The notes beneath the pieces are model-generated. The model made no database searches. It was given only the letters and a program-made list of their open reading frames with translations, and was not told where the DNA came from. Of a stretch of 64,000 nucleotides of DNA, positions 51,705 through 61,557 are shown piece by piece (within the stretch, counting starts at the first letter, position 1; the number at the start of each line of letters is the position of its first letter). The DNA lies in the NCBI GenBank assembly GCA_021162935.1, contig JAGGXR010000131.1, forward strand, positions 1 to 64,000. Direction: 5' to 3'. Both the position numbers and the translations under genes were made by a program. The stretch is from Deltaproteobacteria bacterium (GTDB taxonomy: Bacteria > Myxococcota_A > Polyangia > HGW-17 > SLPX01).

Positions 51705-52741
51705 CGGGGCTTCCGTAAACGACGGAATCCTTCCTGGAACGGAGCCCGAATCACCCCTCGCTCCGTGACGATAGCGGAAAGGTACCGAGCCGGCGTCACA
51801 TCGAAAGCCGGATTGTAGACATCGACCTCCTCCGGAGCAATGCGGCCGCCACCACAAAAGGTCACCTCCTCACGGCTCCGTTCCTCGATAACGATTCCAC
51901 TGCCGTCCAGAAGGGACAGGTCCACGGTGGACATGGGGGCTGCCACGTAGAAGGGGACGTCGTTCTCCTTGGCGAGCACCGCCAAGTTATAGGTCCCGAT
52001 CTTGTTGGCCGTGTCACCGTTGGCAGCGATCCGATCCGCTCCCACCACCACGAGGCTTACCCGCCCCGAGGCCAGCACCGAACCTGCCGCCGTATCGGAA
52101 ATGAGGGTCACGGGGATACCGTCCCGAACCAGCTCCCACGCCGTCAGGCGCGCACCTTGCTGTCTGGGGCGCGTCTCACATGCGTATACCCTATCCAGCT
52201 TCCCCTGCGCCCAGGCGGACCGGACCACCCCCAAGGCCGTGCCGTACCCGGCGGTCGCCAGGGCCCCGGCGTTGCAATGAGTCATGATCACTGCATGCTC
52301 GGGAATCAACTCGGCCCCCGCGTCTCCCATGGCGCGACAGGATGCCAAATCCTCTTCCAGAATAGTCTGCGCCTCACGGGCCAAGACCACTCGCAGGGCG
52401 TCTGGGTCGGGATACTGATCCGACAGGGCCTTCATCCGATCCACGGCCCAAAACAAATTGACGGCCGTGGGACGAGTCGCCGCCAACTCCTTGGCTGCTC
52501 GACCCAGGACATCCTTGGGGGCGTCATCGAACCCGTCCTCGCGTCCGGCCAAAACCATGCCGTAGGCGGCCGCACAGCCAATCGCCGGGGCGCCCCGAAC
52601 CGTCATGTTCGAAATCGCGGAACAGACATCCTGGACGTTCCTGCAGACCACGTCTCGTTCCTCGCCAGGAAGCGTGCGTTGGTCGATCAACACGAGCACG
52701 TTACCTTCCCATCGAACCGGTCTGATCTCCGTCGAACCCAT
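51701..52741 (-). CDS. mtnA: S-methyl-5-thioribose-1-phosphate isomerase
   Basis: 346 aa. Converts methylthioribose-1-phosphate to methylthioribulose-1-phosphate in methionine salvage. Family motifs: NMTVRGAPAIGCAAAYGM, the catalytic Cys in THCNAGALATAG and the catalytic Asp in VVVGADRIAANGD; also RNTVIRAP-like VIRAPFQEG. No other mtn gene is nearby. Follows gatB by 97 bp on the same strand. Confidence 0.95.
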   Translation of the reverse strand: MGSTEIRPVRWEGNVLVLIDQRTLPGEERDVVCRNVQDVCSAISNMTVRGAPAIGCAAAYGMVLAGREDGFDDAPKDVLGRAAKELAATRPTAVNLFWAVDRMKALSDQYPDPDALRVVLAREAQTILEEDLASCRAMGDAGAELIPEHAVIMTHCNAGALATAGYGTALGVVRSAWAQGKLDRVYACETRPRQQGARLTAWELVRDGIPVTLISDTAAGSVLASGRVSLVVVGADRIAANGDTANKIGTYNLAVLAKENDVPFYVAAPMSTVDLSLLDGSGIVIEERSREEVTFCGGGRIAPEEVDVYNPAFDVTPARYLSAIVTERGVIRAPFQEGFRRLRKPR

Positions 52742-52838
52742 TGCCCGCCATCATCTCCCAGCCCACCAGGATTCGAATCCCTGCTCGGGTAGGCATTGCT
52801 GTACAGAATCTTGAATCACTGCCCCAAATGTTGGGGAG

Positions 52839-54287
52839 TCATCCTTCCAGAACCCGCTTGAGCACCTTACTCACGAGCTTCGGATCCTGATTCCGGTCCT
52901 GCTTCATGACCTGACCCACGAAGAAACCAAAGAGCCGCTTGTTCCCGTCCCGGTACCTGGCCGTCTCGTCCGGGTGAGCGTCCACCACCTGCCGACAAAC
53001 GGCCTCGACCACGGACTCGTCCCGCTCTGGAGGTCGAATACCCAGCTCCTCGCGCACCTCGTCCACCGTGCGCCCGGTCTGGTACATCCGTTCCCCCACC
53101 ACCTTGGCGTTCCTCCCCGTCAGTTCGCCGGACGCCATCCTCGCCAAAAGATCCGCCAAGACTTTCGGACTCATGGGCTGCTCGTCGATGCTCCGCCCAT
53201 CCTCCTTGAGAAGCCGCAGTAACTCGGTCTGGATCCAATTCGCCGCCTTCTTGGGATCGCCTCCAAGGCGCACAACCTCTTCGAAATACTCGGCGAGATT
53301 CCACTCGTCGGTCAGCACCCCGGCGTCGTAGTCGGTTAGGCCGTACTGGTCCACGAAGCGCTGCCGCCGATCCAACGGCAACTCTTCGAGATGCGCCGCC
53401 ACCTCGTCGATCCAGGGTCGAGGAACCTCGAGTACAGGCAGGTCCGGCTCGGGGAAGTACCGATAGTCGTGCGCCTCCTCCTTGGTCCGAATCACCCTGG
53501 TCTGCCCGGCAGCCGCATCCCACAACAACGTGGACTGGACCACCTCGCCGCCTTGCTCGATCAGGGCCACATGGCGCTCGATCTCGTAATGCAGGGCCAA
53601 CTTGACCGCCTTGAACGAATTGAGGTTTTTCAGTTCCGTCTTCGTGCCGAGCTTCTCCTGACCCCGAGGCCGAATCGAAACGTTCGCGTCACAGCGCAAA
53701 GACCCCTCTTCCATGTTTCCGTCGCAGATTCCAAGATACCGCACGAGTTGACGCAGCGCTCTTAGATACGCGACCGCCTGCTCTGGACTTCGAAAATCCG
53801 GTTCCGACACGATCTCGGCAAGGGCAACGCCTGCCCGATTGTAGTCCACCAGAGACTCGTCCACGCCTTCTCGATGGAAGTTCTTCCCCGAATCCTCTTC
53901 GAGATGGATCCGCGTCAGGGCGATCTCGCTCCTGCGGTCTTCATGCCAGATTTCCACGCGTCCGCCCGTGGCCAGGGGTTGCTCGTACTGCGAGATCTGG
54001 TATCCCTTGGGGAGGTCGGGATAGAAATAATGCTTCCTGGCAAACCGACTCATCTCGTGAATCGTGCTGTGGGTGGCCAGGGCGATCTTGATCCCATATT
54101 CGACCGCCTTTCGGTTCACGACGGGCAGGGCCCCTGGCAGTGCCAGGACCACTGGATCGGTCAACGTATTCGGTTCCTGGCCGAAGGCAGCCCTCGACCG
54201 GCTGAACATCTTCGTATCCGTCTTGAGCTGGACGTGCACCTCCAGCCCAATGACCGACTCGTACTTGGCAAGGAGTTCGTCGTTCAT
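52839..54287 (-). CDS. gatB: Aspartyl/glutamyl-tRNA amidotransferase subunit B
   Basis: 482 aa from ATG 54287. Part of GatCAB, which amidates Glu-tRNA(Gln) and Asp-tRNA(Asn). Motifs: YESVIGLEVHVQLKTDTKMFS at the start, YFYPDLPKGYQISQYEQPL, and DYNRAGVALAEIVSEPD; C-terminal helical YqeY-like tail. Its ATG overlaps the gatA stop by one base, so the proteins are translationally coupled. Confidence 0.97.
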   Translation of the reverse strand: MNDELLAKYESVIGLEVHVQLKTDTKMFSRSRAAFGQEPNTLTDPVVLALPGALPVVNRKAVEYGIKIALATHSTIHEMSRFARKHYFYPDLPKGYQISQYEQPLATGGRVEIWHEDRRSEIALTRIHLEEDSGKNFHREGVDESLVDYNRAGVALAEIVSEPDFRSPEQAVAYLRALRQLVRYLGICDGNMEEGSLRCDANVSIRPRGQEKLGTKTELKNLNSFKAVKLALHYEIERHVALIEQGGEVVQSTLLWDAAAGQTRVIRTKEEAHDYRYFPEPDLPVLEVPRPWIDEVAAHLEELPLDRRQRFVDQYGLTDYDAGVLTDEWNLAEYFEEVVRLGGDPKKAANWIQTELLRLLKEDGRSIDEQPMSPKVLADLLARMASGELTGRNAKVVGERMYQTGRTVDEVREELGIRPPERDESVVEAVCRQVVDAHPDETARYRDGNKRLFGFFVGQVMKQDRNQDPKLVSKVLKRVLEG

Positions 54288-55774
54288 CACTCTGCCTCCT
54301 GCGCCTGGGCCACCTCGGGCCACCTTCGATGCCAATCGGTCAGTCGCTGGTAGCCAGCCGCTACCCGGAAAAGTCGCTCCTCCCCGAGCGCGGGCGCAAG
54401 CACCTGCATCCCGATGGGAAGCCCCTGGCCGTCCATGCCACAGGGAATCGACATACCGGTCAACCCGGCGAGATTACAAGAAATCGTGTACATATCCGCC
54501 AGATACATCTGGAGGGGATCCGACATACGAGAGCCCAATTTGAACGCCGTCACCGGGGAGGTCGGGGTGACCATGACGTCGCAATCCTCGAAGGCCTTCC
54601 GAAAATCATCGGCGATCAGGGTACGCACCTTTTGAGCGCGACCGTAGTAGGCATCGTAGTACCCGGCACTCAGCACGTAGGTCCCCAGCATGATCCGCCT
54701 CTTCACCTCGGAACCGAATCCCTCGGCGCGGCTGCGACAGTACATGTCCATAAGGTCGCTTGCATCTCGGGCCCGATACCCGTACCGGACCCCGTCATAG
54801 CGAGCCAGGTTCGAACTGGCCTCGGCGGGACTGATGATGTAGTAGGCCGCAATGGCGTACTCCGTATGGGGCAAAGAAACCTCCTTGATGGTCGCTCCAT
54901 TGGCCGCAAGCGTCTCGATGCCCCGACGCACCGCTGCCTCAACCTGGGGGTCTAGTCCCTCCCGGAAATACTCCTTGGGAATCCCGACACACATACCCTT
55001 GAACCCGGTCCGACAGGCCTCCTGATATCGGCCCACCGGTTCATCGAGCGACGTGCTGTCGGCAGGATCCCGACCAGCAATCGCTTCGAGCACCAGGGCA
55101 CAGTCTTCGGCCGACCGCCCCATGGGACCGCCCTGATCCAGACTGGAGGCAAAAGCAATCATCCCATACCGACTCACCCTGCCGTACGTGGGCCGCAACC
55201 CAGTGACCCCACAGAGGGCGGCAGGCTGCCGGATCGATCCTCCCGTATCCGTCCCCATGGCAACGCCGCAGAGACCTGCAGCAACGGCCGCGGCACTGCC
55301 CCCCGAGGACCCACCCGGAACACGATCCAGGTCCCACGGATTGCGACATATCCGATAGGCGCTGTGTTCGGTGGACGACCCCATGGCGAACTCGTCCATA
55401 TTTGCCTTACCCAAAATCACAGCACCTGCGGCCTTGAGTCGTTCGGAAACCGTGCTCTCGTACGGGGGAACGAAGCCTTCGAGGATCTTGGATCCACAGG
55501 TGGTCTCCACACCCTTGGTCACGAAGATGTCCTTGAGCGCGATGCAGGCACCGGCCAAAGGTCCGGGGTCTCGCCCTGCCCGAACCTGCTCATCCACCAT
55601 CCTGGCCTGGGCCATCGCCCCCTCACGGTCCAGGCGCAGATAGGACCCGATTCGGTCGTCCACAGCCTCGATCCGCTCGAAATAGGCGGACGCGACGTCC
55701 TCGGCGGATACCGCTTTTGTACGCACATGCTCAACCTGGGACGCCAATCCCAGTTGCCAGATATCCATTGCCAC
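54287..55774 (-). CDS. gatA: Aspartyl/glutamyl-tRNA amidotransferase subunit A
   Basis: 495 aa. Amidase-signature enzyme, glutaminase of GatCAB. The catalytic Ser-cisSer-Lys elements are visible: K in [10 protein letters not shown] and [15 protein letters not shown] with the nucleophile region [11 protein letters not shown]. Also [19 protein letters not shown] 55774. Precedes gatB and follows gatC by 16 bp. Confidence 0.97.
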   Translation of the reverse strand: MAMDIWQLGLASQVEHVRTKAVSAEDVASAYFERIEAVDDRIGSYLRLDREGAMAQARMVDEQVRAGRDPGPLAGACIALKDIFVTKGVETTCGSKILEGFVPPYESTVSERLKAAGAVILGKANMDEFAMGSSTEHSAYRICRNPWDLDRVPGGSSGGSAAAVAAGLCGVAMGTDTGGSIRQPAALCGVTGLRPTYGRVSRYGMIAFASSLDQGGPMGRSAEDCALVLEAIAGRDPADSTSLDEPVGRYQEACRTGFKGMCVGIPKEYFREGLDPQVEAAVRRGIETLAANGATIKEVSLPHTEYAIAAYYIISPAEASSNLARYDGVRYGYRARDASDLMDMYCRSRAEGFGSEVKRRIMLGTYVLSAGYYDAYYGRAQKVRTLIADDFRKAFEDCDVMVTPTSPVTAFKLGSRMSDPLQMYLADMYTISCNLAGLTGMSIPCGMDGQGLPIGMQVLAPALGEERLFRVAAGYQRLTDWHRRWPEVAQAQEAE

Positions 55775-55790
55775 GTCTCCTTTCGAACGC

Positions 55791-56099
55791 CTAGGTCAGG
55801 CCGGCGCCAGAATCGTCGATGAACTTGGGGACCCGCACCAGGCCGTCGAGGGTATCAGGGGCATTGGCGACAACGGCCTGCCTGGGCAGCGATGCCGCCG
55901 GCTCATCGTCTGCCAAGGGGCAGATCACCGGCACGGCATGGGTGGTGGGCGCCACTCCCTCCACGTCCAATTCTTGGAGTTTCTGCACGTGCTCCAGAAT
56001 GGCATCCAGTTCTCGCGCCATGGCAGCAATCTCGTCCTGCCCAAACTTCAAATGCGCGAGTTGGGCCACGTGCTCCACTTCCTCAATCGATATCCTCAT
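55791..56099 (-). CDS. gatC: Aspartyl/glutamyl-tRNA amidotransferase subunit C
   Basis: 102 aa from ATG 56099. Small helical subunit stabilising GatA-GatB. Starts [16 protein letters not shown] and contains [23 protein letters not shown], the expected GatC signature. First gene of gatC-gatA-gatB-mtnA-HExxH. The upstream stretch holds the repeat half at 56124-56145. Confidence 0.95.
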   Translation of the reverse strand: MRISIEEVEHVAQLAHLKFGQDEIAAMARELDAILEHVQKLQELDVEGVAPTTHAVPVICPLADDEPAASLPRQAVVANAPDTLDGLVRVPKFIDDSGAGLT

Positions 56100-56123
56100 C
56101 GAAGCCACACTCCTATCTCGGTC

Positions 56124-56145
56124 GGCTGTTCAAAATAAGGTTGCC
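56124..56145. repeat. Second copy (22 bp) of the 51080 palindrome
   Basis: GGCTGTTCAAAATAAGGTTGCC is identical to the left arm plus loop of 51080-51129; the match continues to ATTTTG with one base deleted, then diverges. A different hairpin GGGCGCCAAGGCGCCC follows at 56152-56167. Confidence 0.85.
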
Positions 56146-56284
56146 ATTTTGGGGCGCCAAGGCGCCCGGCTGGCACGAAGAGACGAGGGTGGGTAGTGGT
56201 ACGCAACCGAGGAGCGACAAAACAAGTCGAGATGGATTGCGGTTCCAGTTGATACATCCATGCTGCACAGCCGATTCAGTCGCA

Positions 56285-57928
56285 CTACTTGTCCCTCACG
56301 CCACGATCCCACCAAAATACCTCGTCCATTGGCCTTGCCGCCGCCTGTCGGCGCACCCCACGAGTGGAGTTTGCCGCCAGATGGCGCAGACTCAAATAGA
56401 TACTTTCGACGTCCCCGTCCTTTCCAACGGCCTTGGCGACCTCGATGGCCGTCATGCGGTTCGGTTGCTGATCGACCAAGACCTCGAGCGCCCGTCGTTG
56501 CTGCTCCAAAAATCGACCGGCGCTCTTCTTGCTGGCCTCCACCCCTGGCTGGTTGTACGCATTGATGTCCACCATGGAGGCATAGAGCCCAACAGCCCGC
56601 TCGTGCAGGGCCACCAACTCCCCAAGAGTCGTCGCATCCAGACGCTCCAGCCAAATACTGTAGTTCGGCCGCCCCTTCCCCGACAGAGCTTCTCTGGTCC
56701 CCATGAGCAAAGCCAACAGACAATCACCCGAAGAAACGTCGGGCCGCACCTCGAGTTCCGTATCGAAGGCGCCGCCGCTTCCCCACGTGGCACCATAGAG
56801 GTCCCGCATGACGTGGAGGAACTCCACGAAAAATCCCCCCGGGCCCTCGCTGAGGTGCTGCAGAATTGAATGCTGATCCGTAGAACCTTTGTTTCCGTAC
56901 ACGGTAAAGCCCGAATGCACGGGCTTGCCCTGACGATCCACGGCCTTACCCAGAGACTCCATGATGAGCTGCTGCAGATACCGCGACCACGGTTCGAGGC
57001 GATCCTTGTAAGGTTCTACCACGAGCTGCGAGAGCCCATTCTCCACCACGGTGTGGTACCAAAGGGCTGCAATCATGGCGGCTGGATTGTCCCGAAGGGT
57101 CCTGCTGCGCGTAGCCTGGTCCATGCGTGCGGCACCATGGACCAGGGCATCCACGTCCATGCCCATCAGACCAGCGGGCAAAAGGCCAACCGCCGAAAAC
57201 AGGGACATCCGCCCGCCGACCCACTCCCAAATGGGAAATGTGGCCAACCAGCCTTCATGCTCGGCGCGCTGCGCGAGTTCAGAGCCTGGCAGGGTGACCA
57301 CCACGGCCTGTTTGGCGAAATCGAGGCCCACCCGCTTCATCGCGGACTTGGTTTCCTCCATGGCGGTCATGGTCTCGAGCGTGCGCCCGGACTTGGACAT
57401 GACCAAACAAAGGGTCCGATCCAGTTCGTGATGCAAACGGCGATACAAACGGTAGAACCCATCGGGGTCTGTATTGTCCATCCAGAACAAATGCATCTTG
57501 TCCTGGGGACCGGACAGGGCGGAGGCGAGCAGTTGCGGCCCCAAGATCGAACCGCCGATCCCCATCACGAGGACGTTACGAAAGGGCTTGCCCGTCTGGC
57601 CTCGAATGCTGCCGAAGTGCACCTGCCCCACGAAATCCTTCACCGCTTTCTGCGCCGCCACGATGGCATCGCGGATGTCTTCGGTGGGAGCCAAATCCGG
57701 TGCACGCAGCCAATAATGCCCCACCATGCGTCCTTCATCGGGATTGGCCACGGCGCCCTTTTCGAGCGCTTCCATCTCGTCCAATGCAGTCCCGAGGCGA
57801 TCGGCCACGATCTCGACGAAATCCGACGCCAATTGCATCCTGCTCACATCGAGGGTAAATTCAAGGTGGGATCCCGTCCAATAAAACGTATTGAGCAGAC
57901 TCCAGTGGTCCTGGTTTTTCTTCGGCAT
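56285..57928 (-). CDS. pgi: Glucose-6-phosphate isomerase
   Basis: 547 aa. Interconverts glucose-6-P and fructose-6-P. Motifs: VMGIGGSILGP, MSKSGRTLETM, GGRMSLFSAVGLLPAGL with catalytic region, YGNKGSTDQHSILQHLSEGP (His) and a C-terminal EVAKAVGKDG. Slightly different from the E. coli form but full length. ATG 57928 follows AGGAGAT. Single gene, 185 bp before gatC on the same strand. Confidence 0.96.
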   Translation of the reverse strand: MPKKNQDHWSLLNTFYWTGSHLEFTLDVSRMQLASDFVEIVADRLGTALDEMEALEKGAVANPDEGRMVGHYWLRAPDLAPTEDIRDAIVAAQKAVKDFVGQVHFGSIRGQTGKPFRNVLVMGIGGSILGPQLLASALSGPQDKMHLFWMDNTDPDGFYRLYRRLHHELDRTLCLVMSKSGRTLETMTAMEETKSAMKRVGLDFAKQAVVVTLPGSELAQRAEHEGWLATFPIWEWVGGRMSLFSAVGLLPAGLMGMDVDALVHGAARMDQATRSRTLRDNPAAMIAALWYHTVVENGLSQLVVEPYKDRLEPWSRYLQQLIMESLGKAVDRQGKPVHSGFTVYGNKGSTDQHSILQHLSEGPGGFFVEFLHVMRDLYGATWGSGGAFDTELEVRPDVSSGDCLLALLMGTREALSGKGRPNYSIWLERLDATTLGELVALHERAVGLYASMVDINAYNQPGVEASKKSAGRFLEQQRRALEVLVDQQPNRMTAIEVAKAVGKDGDVESIYLSLRHLAANSTRGVRRQAAARPMDEVFWWDRGVRDK

Positions 57929-58075
57929 ATATATCTCCTTCTTTTTGATTCTTTCCGCCCCCCAACAATCGAGAGGTGAGCCCCACCCACCTCTTTATGC
58001 GATCCCGGCCGAACGGGGTGGAAGGCTCGACAGACCACTTGTACGACCGAACGATTCCAACACCCGTCCGTCGTG

Positions 58076-58594
58076 CTACCGATCGATGCCGTGTTTGTGC
58101 CGAATTTGTTCCATGACCTTCTTGTACTCCACGTCCCAAGCCACCGAGCCTTCTTCCAAATTCTGGATACGCTCGCGCACTTCTCGATCGAGTTCCTCGT
58201 CCAGCATCATGTGTTTCCGAAAGATCTCCTTCATCTTCTTTCGCATCACGTGGTCGTCCGCATAGATCTCGTCGACGAACTTGGACTGATGCATGAAAAA
58301 ATCCAGAATCTGGTTACACATCCACGAAATGCCATCCTCCCGCATGGCAAACCCTTCTTCTTCGGCGACCCCTCTCTTGATCTTGCCGAACTGCGCATAG
58401 GGCAGCCCCCGCTTCTCCATGATGTCCTTTGCCTTCTCGGCAATCTGCCGCTCCCTCTTGAGGTACTCGTTCAAAATGGCGGCCACATCCAGTTCGACCT
58501 CAGCGGGATTCGAAGTGTCGATGTCGTGGTCATCGACGAGATTTTTGACGATTTCCGCCGAGATGACGGACACCTTTCCAGCATACAGTTTCAT
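58076..58594 (-). CDS. DUF507 family protein
   Basis: 172 aa from ATG 58594. Starts MKLYAGKVSVISAEIVKNLVDD and is strongly helical and charged, with DGISWMCNQILDFF and a C-terminal RKKMKEIFRKHMMLDEELDREVRERIQNLEEG. DUF507 proteins are common in Deltaproteobacteria and Myxococcota; function unknown. 147 bp upstream of pgi on the same strand. Confidence 0.9.
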   Translation of the reverse strand: MKLYAGKVSVISAEIVKNLVDDHDIDTSNPAEVELDVAAILNEYLKRERQIAEKAKDIMEKRGLPYAQFGKIKRGVAEEEGFAMREDGISWMCNQILDFFMHQSKFVDEIYADDHVMRKKMKEIFRKHMMLDEELDREVRERIQNLEEGSVAWDVEYKKVMEQIRHKHGIDR

Positions 58595-58801
58595 CCTGCC
58601 ATTCCTTTTCAATCAGGCGACCCGCCCGTCCGTTCCGAGGTATCGGCCGAGCCGACGGGCATCATTCGAGCCACGAACAGACGGGAGTATAGAAATGCTT
58701 TGGCACGACTGTCAAGACAACCCGAAGCCCCAAAAACAATAGTTTGTTCTTGGAGCCATGGTGGCTATACTTTTCGTACTTGTATTGGGAGCCTCACGAA
58801 C

Positions 58802-60190
58802 ATGTCCGAGTCGGCACCACCACAATCGCCACGGGTCCTCGTCGTCGATGACGAAAAGAACATTCGTCGAACCTTGAAGATGGTCCTGGAAGCTGAAGGC
58901 TACGACGTGTGGACCGCCGAATCGGCAGAGCAGGCCCTGACCCAGATCGAGGCAGACCGACCGGACTGCGTGGTGATGGACGTGAAACTCCCCAAGATGG
59001 ACGGAGTGGCCGCACTCGCCAAGATCCGCGAACAATGGAATGAAGACGTGGTCCCCATTATCATGATCTCGGGCCATGCCTCGATGTCCGACGCCGTCCG
59101 CGCCACGAAACTCGGCGCCTTCGACTTCTTCGAAAAACCCCTCGACCGAAACCGCATCCTCGTGTCTATCCGCAACGCGGTTCAACACGTTCAGATGGCG
59201 CAGGAGGTCCAGGAACTCCGCAGCAGCCTTGGTGAACGATTCGAACTCGTCGGCCAAAGCCCTCCCATGTTGCAACTGTTCCGAACCATCGAAAAGGTCG
59301 CCCCGACCAAAGGTCGCGTCCTGATCACGGGCGAAAGCGGTACCGGCAAGGAACTCGTTGCACGTGCCATACATCGGAACAGCGATCTCGCCGACCGACC
59401 ATTCGTCAAGGTCAACTGTGCGGCCATCTCACCCGAATTGATCGAAAGCGAGCTGTTCGGCCATGAACGCGGGGCGTTCACCGGGGCGGTGGCGCGTCGA
59501 CGCGGCCTGTTCGAGGTGGCGAACGGAGGAACCATTTTCCTCGATGAAGTAGGAGACATGAGCCTGTCCGCCCAGGCCAAGGTCCTTCGCGTCCTTCAAA
59601 CGGGTGAATTCGTGCGGGTGGGCGGCGAGCGGGTCGTGCGGGTCGATGTCCGGGTCTTGGCCGCCACGAACAAGGATCTCCAAGAAGCGATTCAGGCAAA
59701 CCTTTTTCGCGAGGACCTCTACTTCCGACTGAACGTGATCCCAATCCGGACACCAGCCCTCAGGGAACACCGAACCGACATCCCTCTGCTCGTGATCCGA
59801 TTCGTCGAGGAATTCTGCCGTCAAAATGGATTCCGAACCAAGACGGTCGAGCCGAAAGCCATGGACGGCCTGACCGCCTATCCATGGCCGGGCAACGTCC
59901 GAGAATTGAAAAACGTCATCGAGCGCGTCGTGATTCTAAGCGACGAAACCATCACAGTCGACGATCTGCCGGATTTCCTGGCCGATCGAACCATAGGCCG
60001 CGTCAATCTGGACCACTATACGGACAGGACGCTACGGGAGTTCCGCGAGGAAATGGAGCGGGCCTTCGTCCTACTGAAATTAAACGAATTCGAGTGGAAC
60101 ATCTCACGGACAGCCACGGCCCTGGGCGTGGAGCGTACGAACCTCCACAAAAAGATCAAAGCCCTCGGTCTCAAACGGAATCAGCAATAA
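58802..60190 (+). CDS. NtrC-family sigma-54-dependent response regulator
   Basis: 462 aa from ATG 58802. Receiver domain with VVDDEKNIRRTLK, D52-region phospho-acceptor VVMDVKLPKMDG and K in FFEKPLD; AAA+ domain with GESGTGKELVARAIH (Walker A), the sigma-54-contact GAFTGA and Walker B GGTIFLDEVGDMS; Fis-type helix-turn-helix C-terminus (NISRTATALGVERTNLHKKIKALGL). Activates sigma-54 promoters when phosphorylated by an unlinked histidine kinase; none in this window. A start at 58073 would add an implausible N-terminus. Confidence 0.95.
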   Translation: MSESAPPQSPRVLVVDDEKNIRRTLKMVLEAEGYDVWTAESAEQALTQIEADRPDCVVMDVKLPKMDGVAALAKIREQWNEDVVPIIMISGHASMSDAVRATKLGAFDFFEKPLDRNRILVSIRNAVQHVQMAQEVQELRSSLGERFELVGQSPPMLQLFRTIEKVAPTKGRVLITGESGTGKELVARAIHRNSDLADRPFVKVNCAAISPELIESELFGHERGAFTGAVARRRGLFEVANGGTIFLDEVGDMSLSAQAKVLRVLQTGEFVRVGGERVVRVDVRVLAATNKDLQEAIQANLFREDLYFRLNVIPIRTPALREHRTDIPLLVIRFVEEFCRQNGFRTKTVEPKAMDGLTAYPWPGNVRELKNVIERVVILSDETITVDDLPDFLADRTIGRVNLDHYTDRTLREFREEMERAFVLLKLNEFEWNISRTATALGVERTNLHKKIKALGLKRNQQ

Positions 60191-60240
60191 CGGGTCGAGG
60201 GATTCCAACGCGATCCCCCCCAAAAAAAACGAGGAGCCCG

Positions 60241-61557
60241 ATGAAAGTCACCATCGCCGACCTGAAACAGGCCATCACAAAAACTGCGCCGACCGACCCC
60301 GCCACGGCTCTCAAACTCGGATGGCGACTCGTCGATGCCGTGCCCCATGACATCGAAGGCCGTCTGTGGATCGCCGACCTCCTGGTCCAGCTGGGAGCCC
60401 CCCAGGCAGCGGGCCCCGTCTATGAGGCAATCGCCCAATATGGTATCCGGGGCGGCCACCCACTCGTCAGCCTCGTGGCAGCCAAGGTACTCGAAGACAG
60501 CGACCGAGATGTTTCCGACTTCTATCGCACCATCGCACGCTTCTACGGAGCTGGCTCCTCCAAGGTGTCCGCCCATGGACAACGCACGTCTCCCGAACAT
60601 CCCGACACCCTGGTCCAGGCTCCTGATCTCGAAACCGAAATTTCTCTGCCCTCGTTGATCGCCGGGGCTGCCCGCGCTGCCGCGAATCTGGATGGGATCG
60701 AGGACTACCCAGAAACTCTGCTCAAAATCCCGTTGCTCTCCGAGTTGCCCGAACCGAGCTTCGTCAAAGTCTGTGAGACTATCCGCTGCATCCGCCTACC
60801 CGCCGGCTCCATGGTGATCAGGGAAGGGGAAATGGGCAGGTCCTTCTTCTGGCTCGCCCGGGGATCCGTGTCCGTATACAAGACCGACATGCGGGGGCGC
60901 CAGACCGAACTCGCCCAACTCGGCGAGGGTGCTTTGTTCGGCGAGATGGCCCTCATCCAGGCCGCGCCGCGATCGGCATCCGTCCAGACACGAAGCGATG
61001 CCGACCTGCTCGAAGTGGACAGCGCCGCCCTGTCCACCATGGCCGAACACCTCGACGCCGTTGCGCTGGCTCTGGACCGGTTCGCCCGGGAACGGCTCCT
61101 GAACAACCTCCTGGCAACCTCGGCTCTGTTCGTGCCCTTCAGCCGCAAACAGCGCATGGACCTCCTGCGCCGGTTCACCGGCCACGAAGTCGCCCCTGGC
61201 ACCATCATCATCAATGAAGGAGACGAGGGCCGCGGCCTTTATGTCGTACTGTCTGGTGAGGTTGAAATCACCAAGGAACAGGAAGGGGAACAGGTTCCCC
61301 TTGCCACCCTCAAGGCAGGAGACATCTTCGGAGAAATCGCACTCCTCAAGGGCTTTCCCGCAACGGCCACGGTCACGGCCACACGTCGCTCCACGATCCT
61401 TTTCTTGGACCGCACCTATTTCAAACGACTCGTGAATGCCCTGCCGGAAATCCGAGCCATGTTCGAAAACATGACCGAAGAGCGCCTGCGCGACACCCAG
61501 ATGGTCCTTGCCGATGACATGATCATCGAAGCCAGTGACGACCTGGTGCTCATCTGA
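60241..61557 (+). CDS. Protein with two cyclic nucleotide-binding domains
   Basis: 438 aa from ATG 60241 (GAGGAG upstream). N-terminal helical TPR-like part (residues 1-110), a linker, then two CRP-type cNMP-binding sandwiches: the first with PAGSMVIREGEMGRSFFWLARG and LGEGALFGEMALI, the second with APGTIIINEGDEGRGLYVVLSG and LKAGDIFGEIALLKGFPATATV. No DNA-binding domain. May sense cAMP/cGMP and signal through protein contacts. Follows the NtrC gene by 50 bp, likely cotranscribed. Confidence 0.9.
   Translation: MKVTIADLKQAITKTAPTDPATALKLGWRLVDAVPHDIEGRLWIADLLVQLGAPQAAGPVYEAIAQYGIRGGHPLVSLVAAKVLEDSDRDVSDFYRTIARFYGAGSSKVSAHGQRTSPEHPDTLVQAPDLETEISLPSLIAGAARAAANLDGIEDYPETLLKIPLLSELPEPSFVKVCETIRCIRLPAGSMVIREGEMGRSFFWLARGSVSVYKTDMRGRQTELAQLGEGALFGEMALIQAAPRSASVQTRSDADLLEVDSAALSTMAEHLDAVALALDRFARERLLNNLLATSALFVPFSRKQRMDLLRRFTGHEVAPGTIIINEGDEGRGLYVVLSGEVEITKEQEGEQVPLATLKAGDIFGEIALLKGFPATATVTATRRSTILFLDRTYFKRLVNALPEIRAMFENMTEERLRDTQMVLADDMIIEASDDLVLI

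Noticed and set aside
52761-52790. tRNA T-loop-like TTCGAAT within CCAGGATTCGAATCCCTG
   Set aside because: The motif is a self-palindrome; no acceptor, D or anticodon arms fit around it on either strand, and position 53/61 would mispair.
58073-58801. N-terminal extension of the NtrC frame to 58073
   Set aside because: The extension runs antisense over the DUF507 gene; ATG 58802 gives a normal receiver-domain start.
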